Below, piece by piece: positions 1 to 8,020 of a stretch of 64,000 nt of DNA. A model generated the notes under the pieces. The model saw only the letters and a program-made list of their open reading frames with translations, was not told the origin of the DNA and made no database searches. Position numbers and translations under genes: made by a program. The DNA is from Devosia rhizoryzae (GTDB lineage Bacteria; Pseudomonadota; Alphaproteobacteria; Rhizobiales; Devosiaceae): contig NZ_CP068046.1 in NCBI RefSeq assembly GCF_016698665.1, positions 310,001-374,000 of the forward strand. Reading direction: 5' to 3'. Each line of letters begins with the position of its first letter. Positions within the stretch are counted from its first letter, which is position 1.

Positions 1-719
1 TCTTGCTCCATGGCGGAGAGCTCGCGCTCGAGAATGCCGATCTCGTCGCGTCGGGTGGAGGGCGAAAGGATAAGGGATCCGTTTTCCGGCGCCTTGCGGA
101 AGGAAAGCATGTTGTTGGTGACGCGCAGGATCGGGTCGAGAAACAGTGTGCTGACCAGCATATAGAGTGCAAAGGCGGTGACGGCCGCGATGCCGAGCGA
201 GACGAGGATGATGCCGCGCGAATAGTCGATCATGTCGCGGCGGAGCGGATTTTCGGGCATCAGAAGCTCGACCAGGGCCTCGTCCGTATCGCCCTCGCCA
301 ATGATGCGGAGGGTACGGCCCGGACCGGCAAAAAGCGTGTCGAGAGCGCCGAGAACTTGAGTGCCCAGATCGGTTTGCCGCAGGTCGGCGGTGACGACGC
401 GATCGGGCATGACCGGTTCGGTGCGTTCGATCAGCTGGCTCTGGCCTTCGCGGCGATAAACGATGGCGTCGGCGCCGGCCGAGCCGAGGAGCCGGTCGGT
501 GAGATTTTGCGGCAGCGCCATCACGTCCGGAACGGCGTCGAGCACTCTTGCGGCGACGACACCGACACGCAGGCGGTCCTGCAGCCAGGTGGTGCGGAAG
601 CTCGCAAGCGAAGGAAAATAAATGACAATTTCGACAAGGAGAATCACCACGATGATGGTGGCGATCAGCTTGTTGGAAAGGCCCGAGAACCGGCTCATCG
701 TGACGTGTGGTGCTTTCAT
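1..719 (-). CDS. Sensor histidine kinase, N-terminal part (cut by window start)
   Basis: The reading frame runs from an ATG at 719 off the left edge of the window, giving about 239 residues with no stop. It begins with a basic stretch and a membrane segment (about residues 17-34, rich in I and V), then a roughly 125-residue extracytoplasmic region, a second membrane segment (about 168-190) and the start of a HAMP-like linker ending in an acidic coiled-coil piece. This is the layout of a membrane sensor kinase, but the kinase core lies outside the window, so a chemoreceptor or diguanylate cyclase cannot be excluded. An AAGGA motif precedes the chosen ATG; an internal ATG at 698 has no comparable site. 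It lies 41 bases after the flavoprotein gene on the same strand, so the two are probably co-transcribed. Confidence 0.6.
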   Translation of the reverse strand, partial: MKAPHVTMSRFSGLSNKLIATIIVVILLVEIVIYFPSLASFRTTWLQDRLRVGVVAARVLDAVPDVMALPQNLTDRLLGSAGADAIVYRREGQSQLIERTEPVMPDRVVTADLRQTDLGTQVLGALDTLFAGPGRTLRIIGEGDTDEALVELLMPENPLRRDMIDYSRGIILVSLGIAAVTAFALYMLVSTLFLDPILRVTNNMLSFRKAPENGSLILSPSTRRDEIGILERELSAMEQ

Positions 720-760
720 CTCGTCTCGATCCTTAGCCAGGCACGAAGCCGCGTCAGTTC

Positions 761-2191
761 CTAGAGCGGAATGATGCGCCGCAGGGCACGCCGACGCGCC
801 GTCCAAGGGGAAACGGGACGAGAGGCCAGATAGTTTACTCCAAGGTCCGAAATGGTTGTCATGAGGCTTGGATGGGGCAGCGACAGCTCGGCCAGCTTAG
901 CCAGATTGAGACCCTGTTGCATCGCGAGGCCAAGGACAGCAGCCATGTCGCTGGCGCCGGGACCGACAAGGCTGGCGCCCTGGATGGTGCCGTCGGCCCC
1001 GGCCAGCACCTTGACCAGGCCCTGGCCCCGACCGGCGGCGAGGGCGGCGTGGTTCTCGGCGAAGCTGGCGCGGAAGATGCCGCTGCCCGGCTTTGGTTTG
1101 CCGGTGTTGTTGGTAGAGCGGCCGATCTGGGCGAGCGGCGGGTCGGTGAGCACGAGACGCGGCTGGGGCGCGATTTTACTGCGGGGTGCACCGAGCAGCA
1201 CGGATTCGACCACGGCTCGGCCATGGCGCTGCGCGTGCTGCCACTGGTCGATGCCGGCAGCGGCGCCAACGAGGCGGATGCGGCGATTGCCAGTTTGCCC
1301 CAGTTCGTCCGTCAAGAGACCTGCGCCGCCGCGCTGGGGGCGAAGGCGAGCGGCGACGCGGTCGAGCGGGGCAAGATCGGCAGTGCCGCCCATGGCGACG
1401 AGCACATGGGAGATATCGAGCGGCTTTTGTTCGCCGGAGGGCAGGTCCACGATGGCGCCGATGCCTTGTGAGCGCGGCTGGATCGCGGAAACGGCTCCGC
1501 CGTCGAGAACGGTGATGCCTTCTGCGGCGAGCAGTTGAAAAAGGATCGCGACGGCTTCCGGATCAAAGCCGGGCAGGGCAGGGCCTTGCGGCACCAGCGT
1601 TACATCGGAGCCAAGCCGCGAAAATACCTGCGCCAGGGCGAAGGCCGACGGATCTCCACCGATGACGAGGAGGTGGCTGAGCTTGCGCGTCGAGGTGAGA
1701 ATCGACTCAGGGGTGAAGGCGCCGATCTGGTCGAGGCCGGGGATCGGGGGAACGGTTGGCATGGGGCCAAGGGCGAGGATTGTCGTGCCGGCCTTTACCT
1801 GTGTCTCACCGATAAGGAGCGTCTGTGTATCGGTGAAACGCGGTTCGCCGCGCAAGACCTGGATGCCCAGGGCGGCGAGCCGGTCCTCGCTCGTGGCGGG
1901 GGCAATCTCCGTCACCAGCGCGTCCACCCGCTCCTGGATGGCACGAAAGTTGATCTTGGCTTCGGTGTTAGGAAGACCAAGCCTTGCGCCTTGCCGCTGC
2001 GCCTCCACCTGCGCCGCGACGGCCTGCAAACGGGCCAGCCGCAAGGCGTTTTCGGGTCCGTCGCCGGGTTCGGAATGGCCTCGATCGACGAGGAGGACTT
2101 CGGCGCCGAGCCGGCTCGCATGCTGCGCCAGGTCGATCCCCAGGGCGCCGGCGCCGACGATGCAAAGATCGGGTCTTGGTAGTTCAGCCAT
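761..2191 (-). CDS. FAD/NAD(P)-dependent oxidoreductase, dihydrolipoamide dehydrogenase-like, without redox-active disulfide
   Basis: This 476-residue protein has the pyridine nucleotide-disulfide oxidoreductase fold: an FAD-binding GAGALG near residue 13, a central NAD(P)-binding segment with GGDPSAFALAQ, an ATG-like ALGP/AMGG pair and a C-terminal dimerisation domain with the HPS remnant of the usual HPTxxE. The active-site GGTCxxxxC that should lie around residues 40-50 is missing and is replaced by GDGPENALRLA; only one cysteine (C10) is present near the N-terminus. The C-terminal glutamate partner of the catalytic histidine is also absent. It therefore cannot do dithiol chemistry like the true LpdA at 61558-62967, and may be a flavin reductase or a sensor-linked redox protein. 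It precedes the cut sensor gene by 41 bases. Confidence 0.75.
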   Translation of the reverse strand: MAELPRPDLCIVGAGALGIDLAQHASRLGAEVLLVDRGHSEPGDGPENALRLARLQAVAAQVEAQRQGARLGLPNTEAKINFRAIQERVDALVTEIAPATSEDRLAALGIQVLRGEPRFTDTQTLLIGETQVKAGTTILALGPMPTVPPIPGLDQIGAFTPESILTSTRKLSHLLVIGGDPSAFALAQVFSRLGSDVTLVPQGPALPGFDPEAVAILFQLLAAEGITVLDGGAVSAIQPRSQGIGAIVDLPSGEQKPLDISHVLVAMGGTADLAPLDRVAARLRPQRGGAGLLTDELGQTGNRRIRLVGAAAGIDQWQHAQRHGRAVVESVLLGAPRSKIAPQPRLVLTDPPLAQIGRSTNNTGKPKPGSGIFRASFAENHAALAAGRGQGLVKVLAGADGTIQGASLVGPGASDMAAVLGLAMQQGLNLAKLAELSLPHPSLMTTISDLGVNYLASRPVSPWTARRRALRRIIPL

Positions 2192-2284
2192 ATCCGCTTG
2201 GAGCCCGGTAAATTTTGTGCACTTATGGGCGGGAACGCCAGCCTTGACAACTCTTGCGCAAAGCCTTGCACCATGGCTGACGCG

Positions 2285-2313
2285 CGTTGACTTGGGGCCG
2301 GCTTTTCCCTATA
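2285..2313 (+). promoter_or_regulatory. Probable sigma-70 promoter of the rpmH-rnpA-yidC operon
   Basis: A -35 box TTGACT (2285-2290) and a -10 box TATAGA (2308-2313) are separated by 17 bases, the ideal spacing. Transcription would begin near 2320 and give a leader of about 100 bases before rpmH. The assignment is by consensus only. Confidence 0.6.
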
Positions 2314-2418
2314 GACCCCACCAACCCGAAGGCGGCGCGGCTTGCCCGCCAACATGACCATTTCTGCAATTTTGCAGCAGCATAAAGAGGAACCGTGCCT
2401 TAAGCGCGGTTTGATGAC

Positions 2419-2553
2419 ATGAAGCGTACATACCAGCCCTCCAAGCTCGTGCGTGCCCGCCGTCACGGTTTCCGTGCCCGCATGGCGACCAAGGACGGCC
2501 GCATCATTCTGAACCGCCGCCGCGCGGTTGGCCGCAAGAAGCTCTCGGCCTAA
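2419..2553 (+). CDS. rpmH: 50S ribosomal protein L34
   Basis: The 44-residue product starts [20 protein letters not shown] and ends in the basic GRKKLSA tail, a full-length match to bacterial ribosomal protein L34 (usually 44-46 residues). It is a very basic protein of the large ribosomal subunit. It is the first gene of the conserved rpmH-rnpA-yidC-yihA block and lies 14 bases before rnpA. It is too short to show up in ordinary ORF scans but is certain from sequence. Confidence 0.98.
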   Translation: MKRTYQPSKLVRARRHGFRARMATKDGRIILNRRRAVGRKKLSA

Positions 2554-2567
2554 GGATTGTTGGCCGG

Positions 2568-2966
2568 ATGACGGCCGAACAGCCCACGAGCAAAGCCCAA
2601 TTGCGCCGCCTCAAGCGGCGCGCGCAGTTTACCAAGGCCGCCCGGGGCAATCGCGCCGGGCGTTCTGCATTTGGGCTGCAGGCGGTTGCCGTCGATGCGC
2701 CCAATGCCGGCGTCGGCTTCACCGTTACCAAAAAAGTCGGCAACTCGCCCGAGCGCAGCCGCATGAAGCGGCGCCTGCGCGCCGCTGCGGCAGCATGCGC
2801 GCGTGACTTTGTGCCTGGACATGACTATGTGCTGCTGGCGCGACGCGAGGCCTTGAGCCTGCCCTTCGCCAAACTCGTCGCCGATTTGGGCGGCCTTATA
2901 TCCCGCGTGCATGATGAAGCCGCGGGCAAACGTCCATCTCCTGGCCGCGGCCAACGGAACGCATGA
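2568..2966 (+). CDS. rnpA: Ribonuclease P protein component
   Basis: This 132-residue basic protein is the protein subunit of RNase P, which with the rnpB RNA removes 5' leaders from tRNA precursors. It has the family pattern: basic N-terminus, a GVGFTVTKKVGN strand segment near residues 48-58, and the arginine-rich helix around residues 62-72. The usual RNR signature of that helix reads RSR here, with serine for asparagine. A C-terminal basic tail extends past the common length. The gene lies between rpmH and yidC, three bases before yidC, as in most bacteria, so the identification is secure. Confidence 0.95.
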   Translation: MTAEQPTSKAQLRRLKRRAQFTKAARGNRAGRSAFGLQAVAVDAPNAGVGFTVTKKVGNSPERSRMKRRLRAAAAACARDFVPGHDYVLLARREALSLPFAKLVADLGGLISRVHDEAAGKRPSPGRGQRNA

Positions 2967-2969
2967 CCG

Positions 2970-4829
2970 ATGAAATCTGACAATCGCAACATCATCCTTG
3001 CCGTCGTGCTCAGCATGCTGGTGCTGTTCGGCTGGCAGTTCTTTGTTGCCGGCCCGCAATTGCAGCGCGCCCAGGAACAGGCCGCCGCGCGCGATGCCGC
3101 CGCCGCTGCAGCACAGGCCGAAACAACAGAGCCGCTGGCCGTGCCGACCGTCAATGCTGATGGCACGACATCGACGCCGGCTGCTGCGGCTCCGGCCGAT
3201 GCGGCGAGCCAGACCTTTGCCGATCGCGAGAGCGCCCTGGCCGCCAGCCAGCGCGTGACGATTTCAACGGCTGACCTTGAGGGCTCGATCAACCTCACCG
3301 GCGCGCGCATCGACGATCTGCAGCTCAAGAATTACCGCGAGACGGTGGACCCGCAGTCCCCGATCATCACGCTGCTCAAGCCTGCTGGCCTCACGGACGC
3401 TTATTTCATCGAGCAGGGTTTTGCTGCATCCGGCAACGCCGTTACCGTTCCCGATGCGCAGACCGTGTGGGCCGTTGAAGGCGCGAACACGACGCTTAGC
3501 GCCGAAACGCCGGTGACCCTGGTGTGGGACAATGGCGCGGGCCTCGTTTTCCGCCGCACCATCGCAGTCGACAATTTCTATCTTTTCACCGTCACGCAGA
3601 CCGTCGAGAACCAGGGCGCTGGCGACGTCGCGCTCTTCCCCTACTCGCGCGTCGTTCGCCACGGCAATCCCAAGGTCCAGAACTTCTTCATCCAGCATGA
3701 GGGCCCGATCGGTGTTCTGGGCAACAACAATTATGTGTCGCGCAAGTATGGCGACCTGCAGAACGAAAAGCAGGTCGATTTCGCCTCGACGACGGGCTGG
3801 CTGGGCATCGCTGACAAGTATTGGGCAACCGCCGTGCTGCCCAAGCCGGGCGTGGGTATCAATGCGCGCTTCGCTTACTCCGCACCGGCCGGCACCAATG
3901 TGTTCCAGTCCAACTATGTGGAAACGCAGCCGGTCGTGGTTCCGGCCGGCGGCACGGTCAGCCATGAGTCCTACGTCTTTGCGGGCGCCAAGGAAGACCG
4001 CGTCATCGCGGGCTACCAGGAGACCTATGGCTTCGATCGCATCGAGCTTTTGATCGACTGGGGCTGGTTCCACTTCCTGACCAAGCCGATGCACTGGGCG
4101 CTGGTCAACCTTTATGCGCTGCTCGGCAATTTCGGCCTCGCGGTCCTTGCCGTGACCATTATCGTCAAGGCCATCTTCTTCCCGCTGGCCAACCGCTCCT
4201 ATGCCTCCATGGCCGCGATGCGCCGCGTGCAGCCGGAAATGAAGGCGATCCAGGAGCGGCTCAAGGACGACCGTCCCGCCCAGCAGCAGGCGATGATGGA
4301 GCTTTACCGAAAGGAAAAGATCAATCCGCTGAGCGGCTGCTGGCCGATCCTGATCCAGATTCCGGTGTTCTTCGCGCTCTACACCGTTATCTTCATCAGC
4401 CTCGAAATGCGCCACGCGCCGTTCTTCGGCTGGATCCAGGATCTGGCGGCGCCCGATCCGACCAATATTTTCACGCTGTTCGGCCTGATTCCGTGGAATC
4501 CCACGGTCCTGCCGGTAATCGGTTCGTTCCTCCACCTGGGCGTCTGGCCGGTAATCATGGGCATCACCATGTGGGTGCAGATGCGCCTCAATCCGCCACC
4601 GCCGGATCCGACGCAGCAGATGATCTTCAACTGGATGCCGGTGATCTTCACCTTCATGCTGGGCACGTTCCCGGCGGGTCTGGTGATCTACTGGGCTTGG
4701 AACAACACGCTCTCGATTGCCCAGCAATGGTTCATCATGAAGCGGCATGGTGCCGAGGTGAACTTGTTCGGCAACATCATGAGCAGTTTCAGGCGCAAGC
4801 CGAAACCGGTCGAAACGACCAAGAGCTAA
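2970..4829 (+). CDS. yidC: Membrane protein insertase YidC
   Basis: YidC inserts membrane proteins into the inner membrane, alone or with SecYEG. The 619-residue product has an N-terminal transmembrane anchor (about residues 8-26), an Ala/Pro-rich linker, the large periplasmic beta-domain (about 60-350) and the C-terminal Oxa1-like membrane core with five hydrophobic segments from about residue 365, ending in a basic tail. The length is normal for alphaproteobacteria. It starts three bases after the rnpA stop and is followed by a strong terminator hairpin, so it ends the rpmH operon. Confidence 0.97.
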   Translation: MKSDNRNIILAVVLSMLVLFGWQFFVAGPQLQRAQEQAAARDAAAAAAQAETTEPLAVPTVNADGTTSTPAAAAPADAASQTFADRESALAASQRVTISTADLEGSINLTGARIDDLQLKNYRETVDPQSPIITLLKPAGLTDAYFIEQGFAASGNAVTVPDAQTVWAVEGANTTLSAETPVTLVWDNGAGLVFRRTIAVDNFYLFTVTQTVENQGAGDVALFPYSRVVRHGNPKVQNFFIQHEGPIGVLGNNNYVSRKYGDLQNEKQVDFASTTGWLGIADKYWATAVLPKPGVGINARFAYSAPAGTNVFQSNYVETQPVVVPAGGTVSHESYVFAGAKEDRVIAGYQETYGFDRIELLIDWGWFHFLTKPMHWALVNLYALLGNFGLAVLAVTIIVKAIFFPLANRSYASMAAMRRVQPEMKAIQERLKDDRPAQQQAMMELYRKEKINPLSGCWPILIQIPVFFALYTVIFISLEMRHAPFFGWIQDLAAPDPTNIFTLFGLIPWNPTVLPVIGSFLHLGVWPVIMGITMWVQMRLNPPPPDPTQQMIFNWMPVIFTFMLGTFPAGLVIYWAWNNTLSIAQQWFIMKRHGAEVNLFGNIMSSFRRKPKPVETTKS

Positions 4830-4836
4830 TCCTTCG

Positions 4837-4865
4837 GGCCCGCCGCTCCTTCCGGCGGGCCTTTT
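4837..4865 (+). terminator. Rho-independent terminator after yidC
   Basis: Eight-base arms (4837-4844 and 4854-4861, GGCCCGCC/GGCGGGCC) enclose a 9-base loop and are followed by TTTT. It lies directly after the yidC stop and before yihA, so some read-through or a separate yihA promoter is needed. Confidence 0.8.
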
Positions 4866-4881
4866 CGTAAAGGGGGCCACA

Positions 4882-5526
4882 ATGAGCCAGCCTGATTTTC
4901 CCACCGACATCATCGAGCGCGGGCGCCTCTTGTTCGCGCGGCCGTTCCTCTTCACCAAAGGCTGCGTGTCGATCAAGGACCTGCCGGAGCCGGATCGGCT
5001 CGAGATCGCCTTTGCGGGGCGGTCCAATGTCGGCAAGTCGAGCCTCATCAATGCGCTGTGCGGCACGTCGGGCCTGGCGCGGACCTCCAATACGCCGGGG
5101 CGGACGCAGGAGCTCAATATCTTTGAGTCGCAGAGCGAGCCTCTGCGCATCGTCGACATGCCCGGCTATGGCTATGCCAAGGCGCCAGAGCCCAAGGTCA
5201 AGGCCTGGACGAAGCTCGTGCATCAGTACCTTACCGGCCGCGCCACGCTGCGGCGTGTCTATGTGCTGGTGGATAGCCGCCATGGGCCCAAGGACAACGA
5301 CCTATCGGTGATGAACGAACTCGACCGGGCGGCGGTGAGCTATCAAGTGGTGCTGACCAAGGTCGACAAGCCCTCGGCGACAGAGCTCGAGAAGGTCATT
5401 GCGTTGACCAAGCAGGCGATTGCCAAGCGTCCGGCGGCACATCCGGATGTGATCGAGACGTCGAGCGAGAAGAATCTGGGGCTTGGGCACTTGCGGTCGG
5501 AGATCGCGCTGCTGTTGGCGAGCTGA
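4882..5526 (+). CDS. yihA: Ribosome biogenesis GTP-binding protein YihA/YsxC (EngB)
   Basis: The 214-residue protein is the EngB-type small GTPase needed for assembly of the 50S subunit. It shows the G1 P-loop GRSNVGKS at residues 46-53, the G3 motif DMPGYG, and the G4 motif TKVDK. Length is normal for the family. The start is supported by an AAAGGGGG-like ribosome site and by family N-termini. It follows yidC across a terminator hairpin, the standard neighbour order in Hyphomicrobiales. Confidence 0.96.
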   Translation: MSQPDFPTDIIERGRLLFARPFLFTKGCVSIKDLPEPDRLEIAFAGRSNVGKSSLINALCGTSGLARTSNTPGRTQELNIFESQSEPLRIVDMPGYGYAKAPEPKVKAWTKLVHQYLTGRATLRRVYVLVDSRHGPKDNDLSVMNELDRAAVSYQVVLTKVDKPSATELEKVIALTKQAIAKRPAAHPDVIETSSEKNLGLGHLRSEIALLLAS

Positions 5527-5533
5527 GGTTTCA

Positions 5534-5659
5534 GCCCATGAGCCCGCATGGTGAGGTGCGAAGCGTAGGGTAGCCTCGAACCATGGGCGCGGGTCAGCGG
5601 AGCATCGTGCCATGCCCTCGTCCTTCGAGACGCTTCGCTCCTCAGGATGAGGGCTACTG
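5534..5659. repeat. Intergenic palindromic repeat, family R2 (CTCAGGATGAGG type), copy 1
   Basis: The gap after yihA holds a repeat ending CCCTCGTCCTTCGAG then CTCAGGATGAGGGCTACTG. The same half-sites recur at 32936-33026 and, inverted, at 43472-43595. The ends form an imperfect hairpin, and it lies between convergent genes, so it may serve as a bidirectional terminator. Confidence 0.75.
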
Positions 5660-5670
5660 CGACAGTGGCG

Positions 5671-6378
5671 CTACCGTGTGCTGTCGAAGAAGTTGCGGAT
5701 GATGGCGCGGAGTTTTTGCGAGTCGGAGGGCGTTTGCATCGAGGTGAGCGCCGCGTCGATGACCGTGCCTGGCGCCTTTTCGCGGCGCATTTCGACGAGT
5801 GCGGTGGCATAGGCGTCGTCGAATTCGGGATGGGGCTGGACGCTCATGGCGCGGCCGCTCCGGTAGACGAGGCCGGCATGGGGGGCAAAGTCGGAGGCGA
5901 GGAAAACGTCTGCCGATGGTGGCACCACGATGACCTGATCCTGGTGCGAACAGGCGACGGAGAGGGTCGCCGGTGCGTCACCCATGAAACCGGGGCGGCT
6001 CTCGATCCGGTAAGTGTGGCGTCCGAGGCCCCAGCCTTTTTCGGACTTGCGCACGTCGCCACCCAGCGCATCGGCCATAATCTGGTGACCGAAACAGACG
6101 CCGAGCATGGGCGTGCCATTGTCATAAGCGCGGCGGATGAAATCGCGGAGCGGTGGCAGCCAGGCATGGTCTTCGTAGACGCCGGCGGGTGAGCCGGTAA
6201 TGACGATGCCTTCGAGGTCTGCGGGGTCGGGGAGGGTGCCGGATCGGGCATCGGCGTCATCGAAGCTCAGGCCCTCGCCGGTGGTTTCGAACATCTGCCG
6301 AAACATCAGAGGATAGTCATTGAACTGCGGCTGGAGATGGGCCGGGACGGCGCCGGTCTGGACGATGGTGAGCTTCAT
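5671..6378 (-). CDS. Class I glutamine amidotransferase (GMP-synthase-like) family protein
   Basis: The 235-residue product is a stand-alone class I glutamine amidotransferase domain. The nucleophile cysteine is in GVCFGHQ, the catalytic histidine in QPHPEF followed by the glutamate region, and the oxyanion strand in ITGSPAGVYED. It would release ammonia from glutamine or hydrolyse a gamma-glutamyl bond; the acceptor is unknown. The frame is open back to a GTG at 6408, but family members begin MKLTIVQTG, so the ATG at 6378 is preferred although its ribosome site is poor. It is convergent with yihA. Confidence 0.85.
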   Translation of the reverse strand: MKLTIVQTGAVPAHLQPQFNDYPLMFRQMFETTGEGLSFDDADARSGTLPDPADLEGIVITGSPAGVYEDHAWLPPLRDFIRRAYDNGTPMLGVCFGHQIMADALGGDVRKSEKGWGLGRHTYRIESRPGFMGDAPATLSVACSHQDQVIVVPPSADVFLASDFAPHAGLVYRSGRAMSVQPHPEFDDAYATALVEMRREKAPGTVIDAALTSMQTPSDSQKLRAIIRNFFDSTR

Positions 6379-6440
6379 GAGGGGCAGCCTGGTGGATCTG
6401 CCCCTCACCTAAAGGCAATAACGGGCGCTTTCAATCGCGC

Positions 6441-6611
6441 TTAGTTGGAACCGTTATTCGGGCGAGCCTTGTCGCCGCCTTCGCGCGTATCCTTGGTCTT
6501 GGCATCGGCGGTCTGACCGAATTCGGTGCCGCCCAGGTGACCGCCGGTATCGACCTTGTCGAGCTGCGGATCGGCCTTGGAGCCTTGGTCTTTGGTGCTG
6601 TTCTGGGACAT
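6441..6611 (-). CDS. Small hydrophilic protein of unknown function
   Basis: A 56-residue, very hydrophilic protein (K, D, G, T, Q rich, no cysteine, no hydrophobic segment) starts at the ATG at 6611 behind a perfect AGGAGG seven bases upstream; the longer frame from 6641 lacks such a site. The composition is that of intrinsically disordered, stress-induced small proteins. A GGAAC-N16-CATT promoter-like element lies upstream (6640-6664), which would fit a general stress gene. Function is not recognisable from sequence. Another protein of similar style is at 32025-32228. Confidence 0.7.
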   Translation of the reverse strand: MSQNSTKDQGSKADPQLDKVDTGGHLGGTEFGQTADAKTKDTREGGDKARPNNGSN

Positions 6612-6639
6612 CGGAAATCCTCCTATAATGAGCGGGACC

Positions 6640-6664
6640 AATGATCCCGCCCCTGTGAGGTTCC
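6640..6664 (-). promoter_or_regulatory. EcfG-like stress promoter before the 56-residue protein gene
   Basis: Read on the minus strand, GGAAC (6664-6660) is followed after exactly 16 bases by CATT (6643-6640). The alphaproteobacterial EcfG consensus is GGAAC-N16/17-CGTT, so there is one mismatch in the -10 element. Confidence 0.4.
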
Positions 6665-6672
6665 CCGAAAGA

Positions 6673-7158
6673 TCAGGCGGCGGCGAAGCGCAGGGCGACG
6701 CCGTTGATGCAGTAGCGCAGGCCAGTCGGCTGCGGGCCGTCTTCGAACACGTGGCCCTGGTGACCGCCGCAATTGCTGCAATGGACTTCAGTGCGGGTCA
6801 TGAACAGCGAGTCGTCGACGGACGTGCCGATAGCGCCTGGAATGAAGGTATAAAAGCTTGGCCAGCCGGTGCCGCTGTCGAATTTGGTTTCGGAGGCAAA
6901 CAGAGCCTGGTCGCAGCCGGCGCAATGGAACGTGCCCGCGCGGTGCTCGTCGTTTAAAGGCGAGGTAAAGGCGCGCTCGGTGCCTTCATGACGCAGGACA
7001 TCGTAGGCCGCTGGGTCGAGCTTTGCCTTCCATTCGTCGTCGGAAAGTTTGAAGGGGAAATCGCCTTCAGCGGCGCTGATCGTGCGCGCGAGGCCGAGGG
7101 CGGTCAACAGTCCGGCAACGGCGCCGGAGGCAAGCAGGGTGCGGCGGGTCATGGTCAT
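6673..7158 (-). CDS. msrB: Peptide-methionine (R)-S-oxide reductase, exported
   Basis: MsrB reduces methionine-R-sulfoxide in proteins. The 161-residue product has both CxxC zinc pairs (CAGC and CSNC), the SGTGWPSF substrate loop and the catalytic cysteine in RYCINGVAL near the C-terminus. Its N-terminus MTMTRRTLL plus a hydrophobic stretch looks like a twin-arginine (Tat) signal, so it probably acts in the periplasm; the cytoplasmic type has no such leader. A GGGAGAG site precedes the ATG. The gene follows the fasciclin gene on the same strand, separated by a terminator-like hairpin. Confidence 0.93.
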   Translation of the reverse strand: MTMTRRTLLASGAVAGLLTALGLARTISAAEGDFPFKLSDDEWKAKLDPAAYDVLRHEGTERAFTSPLNDEHRAGTFHCAGCDQALFASETKFDSGTGWPSFYTFIPGAIGTSVDDSLFMTRTEVHCSNCGGHQGHVFEDGPQPTGLRYCINGVALRFAAA

Positions 7159-7170
7159 GGGTCTCTCCCG

Positions 7171-7211
7171 TTAAAAGAAAAACCCGGCGCCGTCCGGCAA
7201 GAAGCCGGACG
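7171..7211 (-). terminator. Terminator between fasciclin gene and msrB
   Basis: On the minus strand an 8-base stem (7211-7204 with 7198-7191) and 5-base loop are followed by GGCGCCGGG and a T-rich stretch (TTTTTCTTTT, 7182-7173). It lies between the fasciclin stop and the msrB ribosome site. Confidence 0.5.
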
Positions 7212-7330
7212 ACACTGGGCGAAAGACGCGTCCCACCAACGCGAGGGCAACGCTGGGGGTCGCGCATGGGTCTTGCCGGCGGGCGGCAAGACCTCCTTCA
7301 CTGCGCCATTCGTTGTGGCGCGGTGATTGG

Positions 7331-7891
7331 TTACGACTTCGGCGTCAGAACGGCGTCGATAACGTGGATCACGCCGTTGGACTGAATGACGTCCGGGATC
7401 GTGACGTTGGCAACGGTGCCGTTTTCGTCGGTCACGGTGACCTTGCCGCCGTCGGCCTTGAGGGTCAGCTTGCAACCGCCGACGGTGTCAACAACATGCT
7501 CGCCGCCATCGGCTTCAACCATGCCGACGATGTCGGTGGAAAGTGCCTTGGCCGGGATCACGTGGCAGGTCAGGATCTGGGTCAGCATTTCCTTGTTTTC
7601 TGGCTTCAGCAGGGTTTCGACTGTGCCGGCCGGAAGAGCATCAAACGCTGCATTGACAGGGGCGAGGACGGTGAACGGGCCTTCGCCGGACAGGGTTTCG
7701 ACGAGGCCAGCAGCCTGGACTGCGGCAACCAGCGTGGTGTGGTCAGCAGAGTTCACGGCGTTCTCGACGATGTTCTTGTCGGCGAACATGGCAGCGCCAC
7801 CGACTTCTGGGTTTTCCTGGGCGTAAGCAACGCCGGAGAGGGCGCCAAAGCTCAGAACGGCAGCAACAGACAGAGCACGAATGGAGATCAT
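7331..7891 (-). CDS. Secreted fasciclin (FAS1) domain protein
   Basis: The 186-residue protein has a clear Sec signal peptide (about residues 1-25, cleaving after VAYAQ) and one FAS1 domain, shown by the H1 motif GPFTVLAPVNAAFDALP (about 72-88) and the H2-like region ending NGVIHVIDAVLTP at the C-terminus. Bacterial single-domain FAS1 proteins are periplasmic or surface adhesion proteins of uncertain role. A GAAGGAAC ribosome site precedes the ATG. It appears to be transcribed alone, with the 129-base region 7892-8020 upstream holding its promoter; I see no certain promoter boxes there. Confidence 0.9.
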   Translation of the reverse strand: MISIRALSVAAVLSFGALSGVAYAQENPEVGGAAMFADKNIVENAVNSADHTTLVAAVQAAGLVETLSGEGPFTVLAPVNAAFDALPAGTVETLLKPENKEMLTQILTCHVIPAKALSTDIVGMVEADGGEHVVDTVGGCKLTLKADGGKVTVTDENGTVANVTIPDVIQSNGVIHVIDAVLTPKS

Positions 7892-8020
7892 GGGGAGTTC
7901 CTTCCTGTTTAAATCTTGGTCCCGTCTTGCTGGGGACGAAGAGAGATACGGAAGGTTCGAAAGACCAGTTTCGAGGAAAACGCAGATATTTATTATTTCG
8001 ATCAGGGAACCAAAACAGGG

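Noticed and set aside
3..764. Plus-strand open frame of 253 codons at the window start
   Set aside because: It is antisense to a membrane sensor gene with clear hydrophobic segments; the plus-strand translation has shadow-like composition and no family features.
2192..2418. Replication origin near rpmH
   Set aside because: In some bacteria dnaA and oriC flank rpmH, but I see no dnaA gene and no cluster of DnaA boxes; in alphaproteobacteria the origin is usually elsewhere.
3264..5159. Long minus-strand open frame of 631 codons
   Set aside because: It is antisense to yidC and yihA, both certain genes; the long frame is an effect of high GC codon bias.
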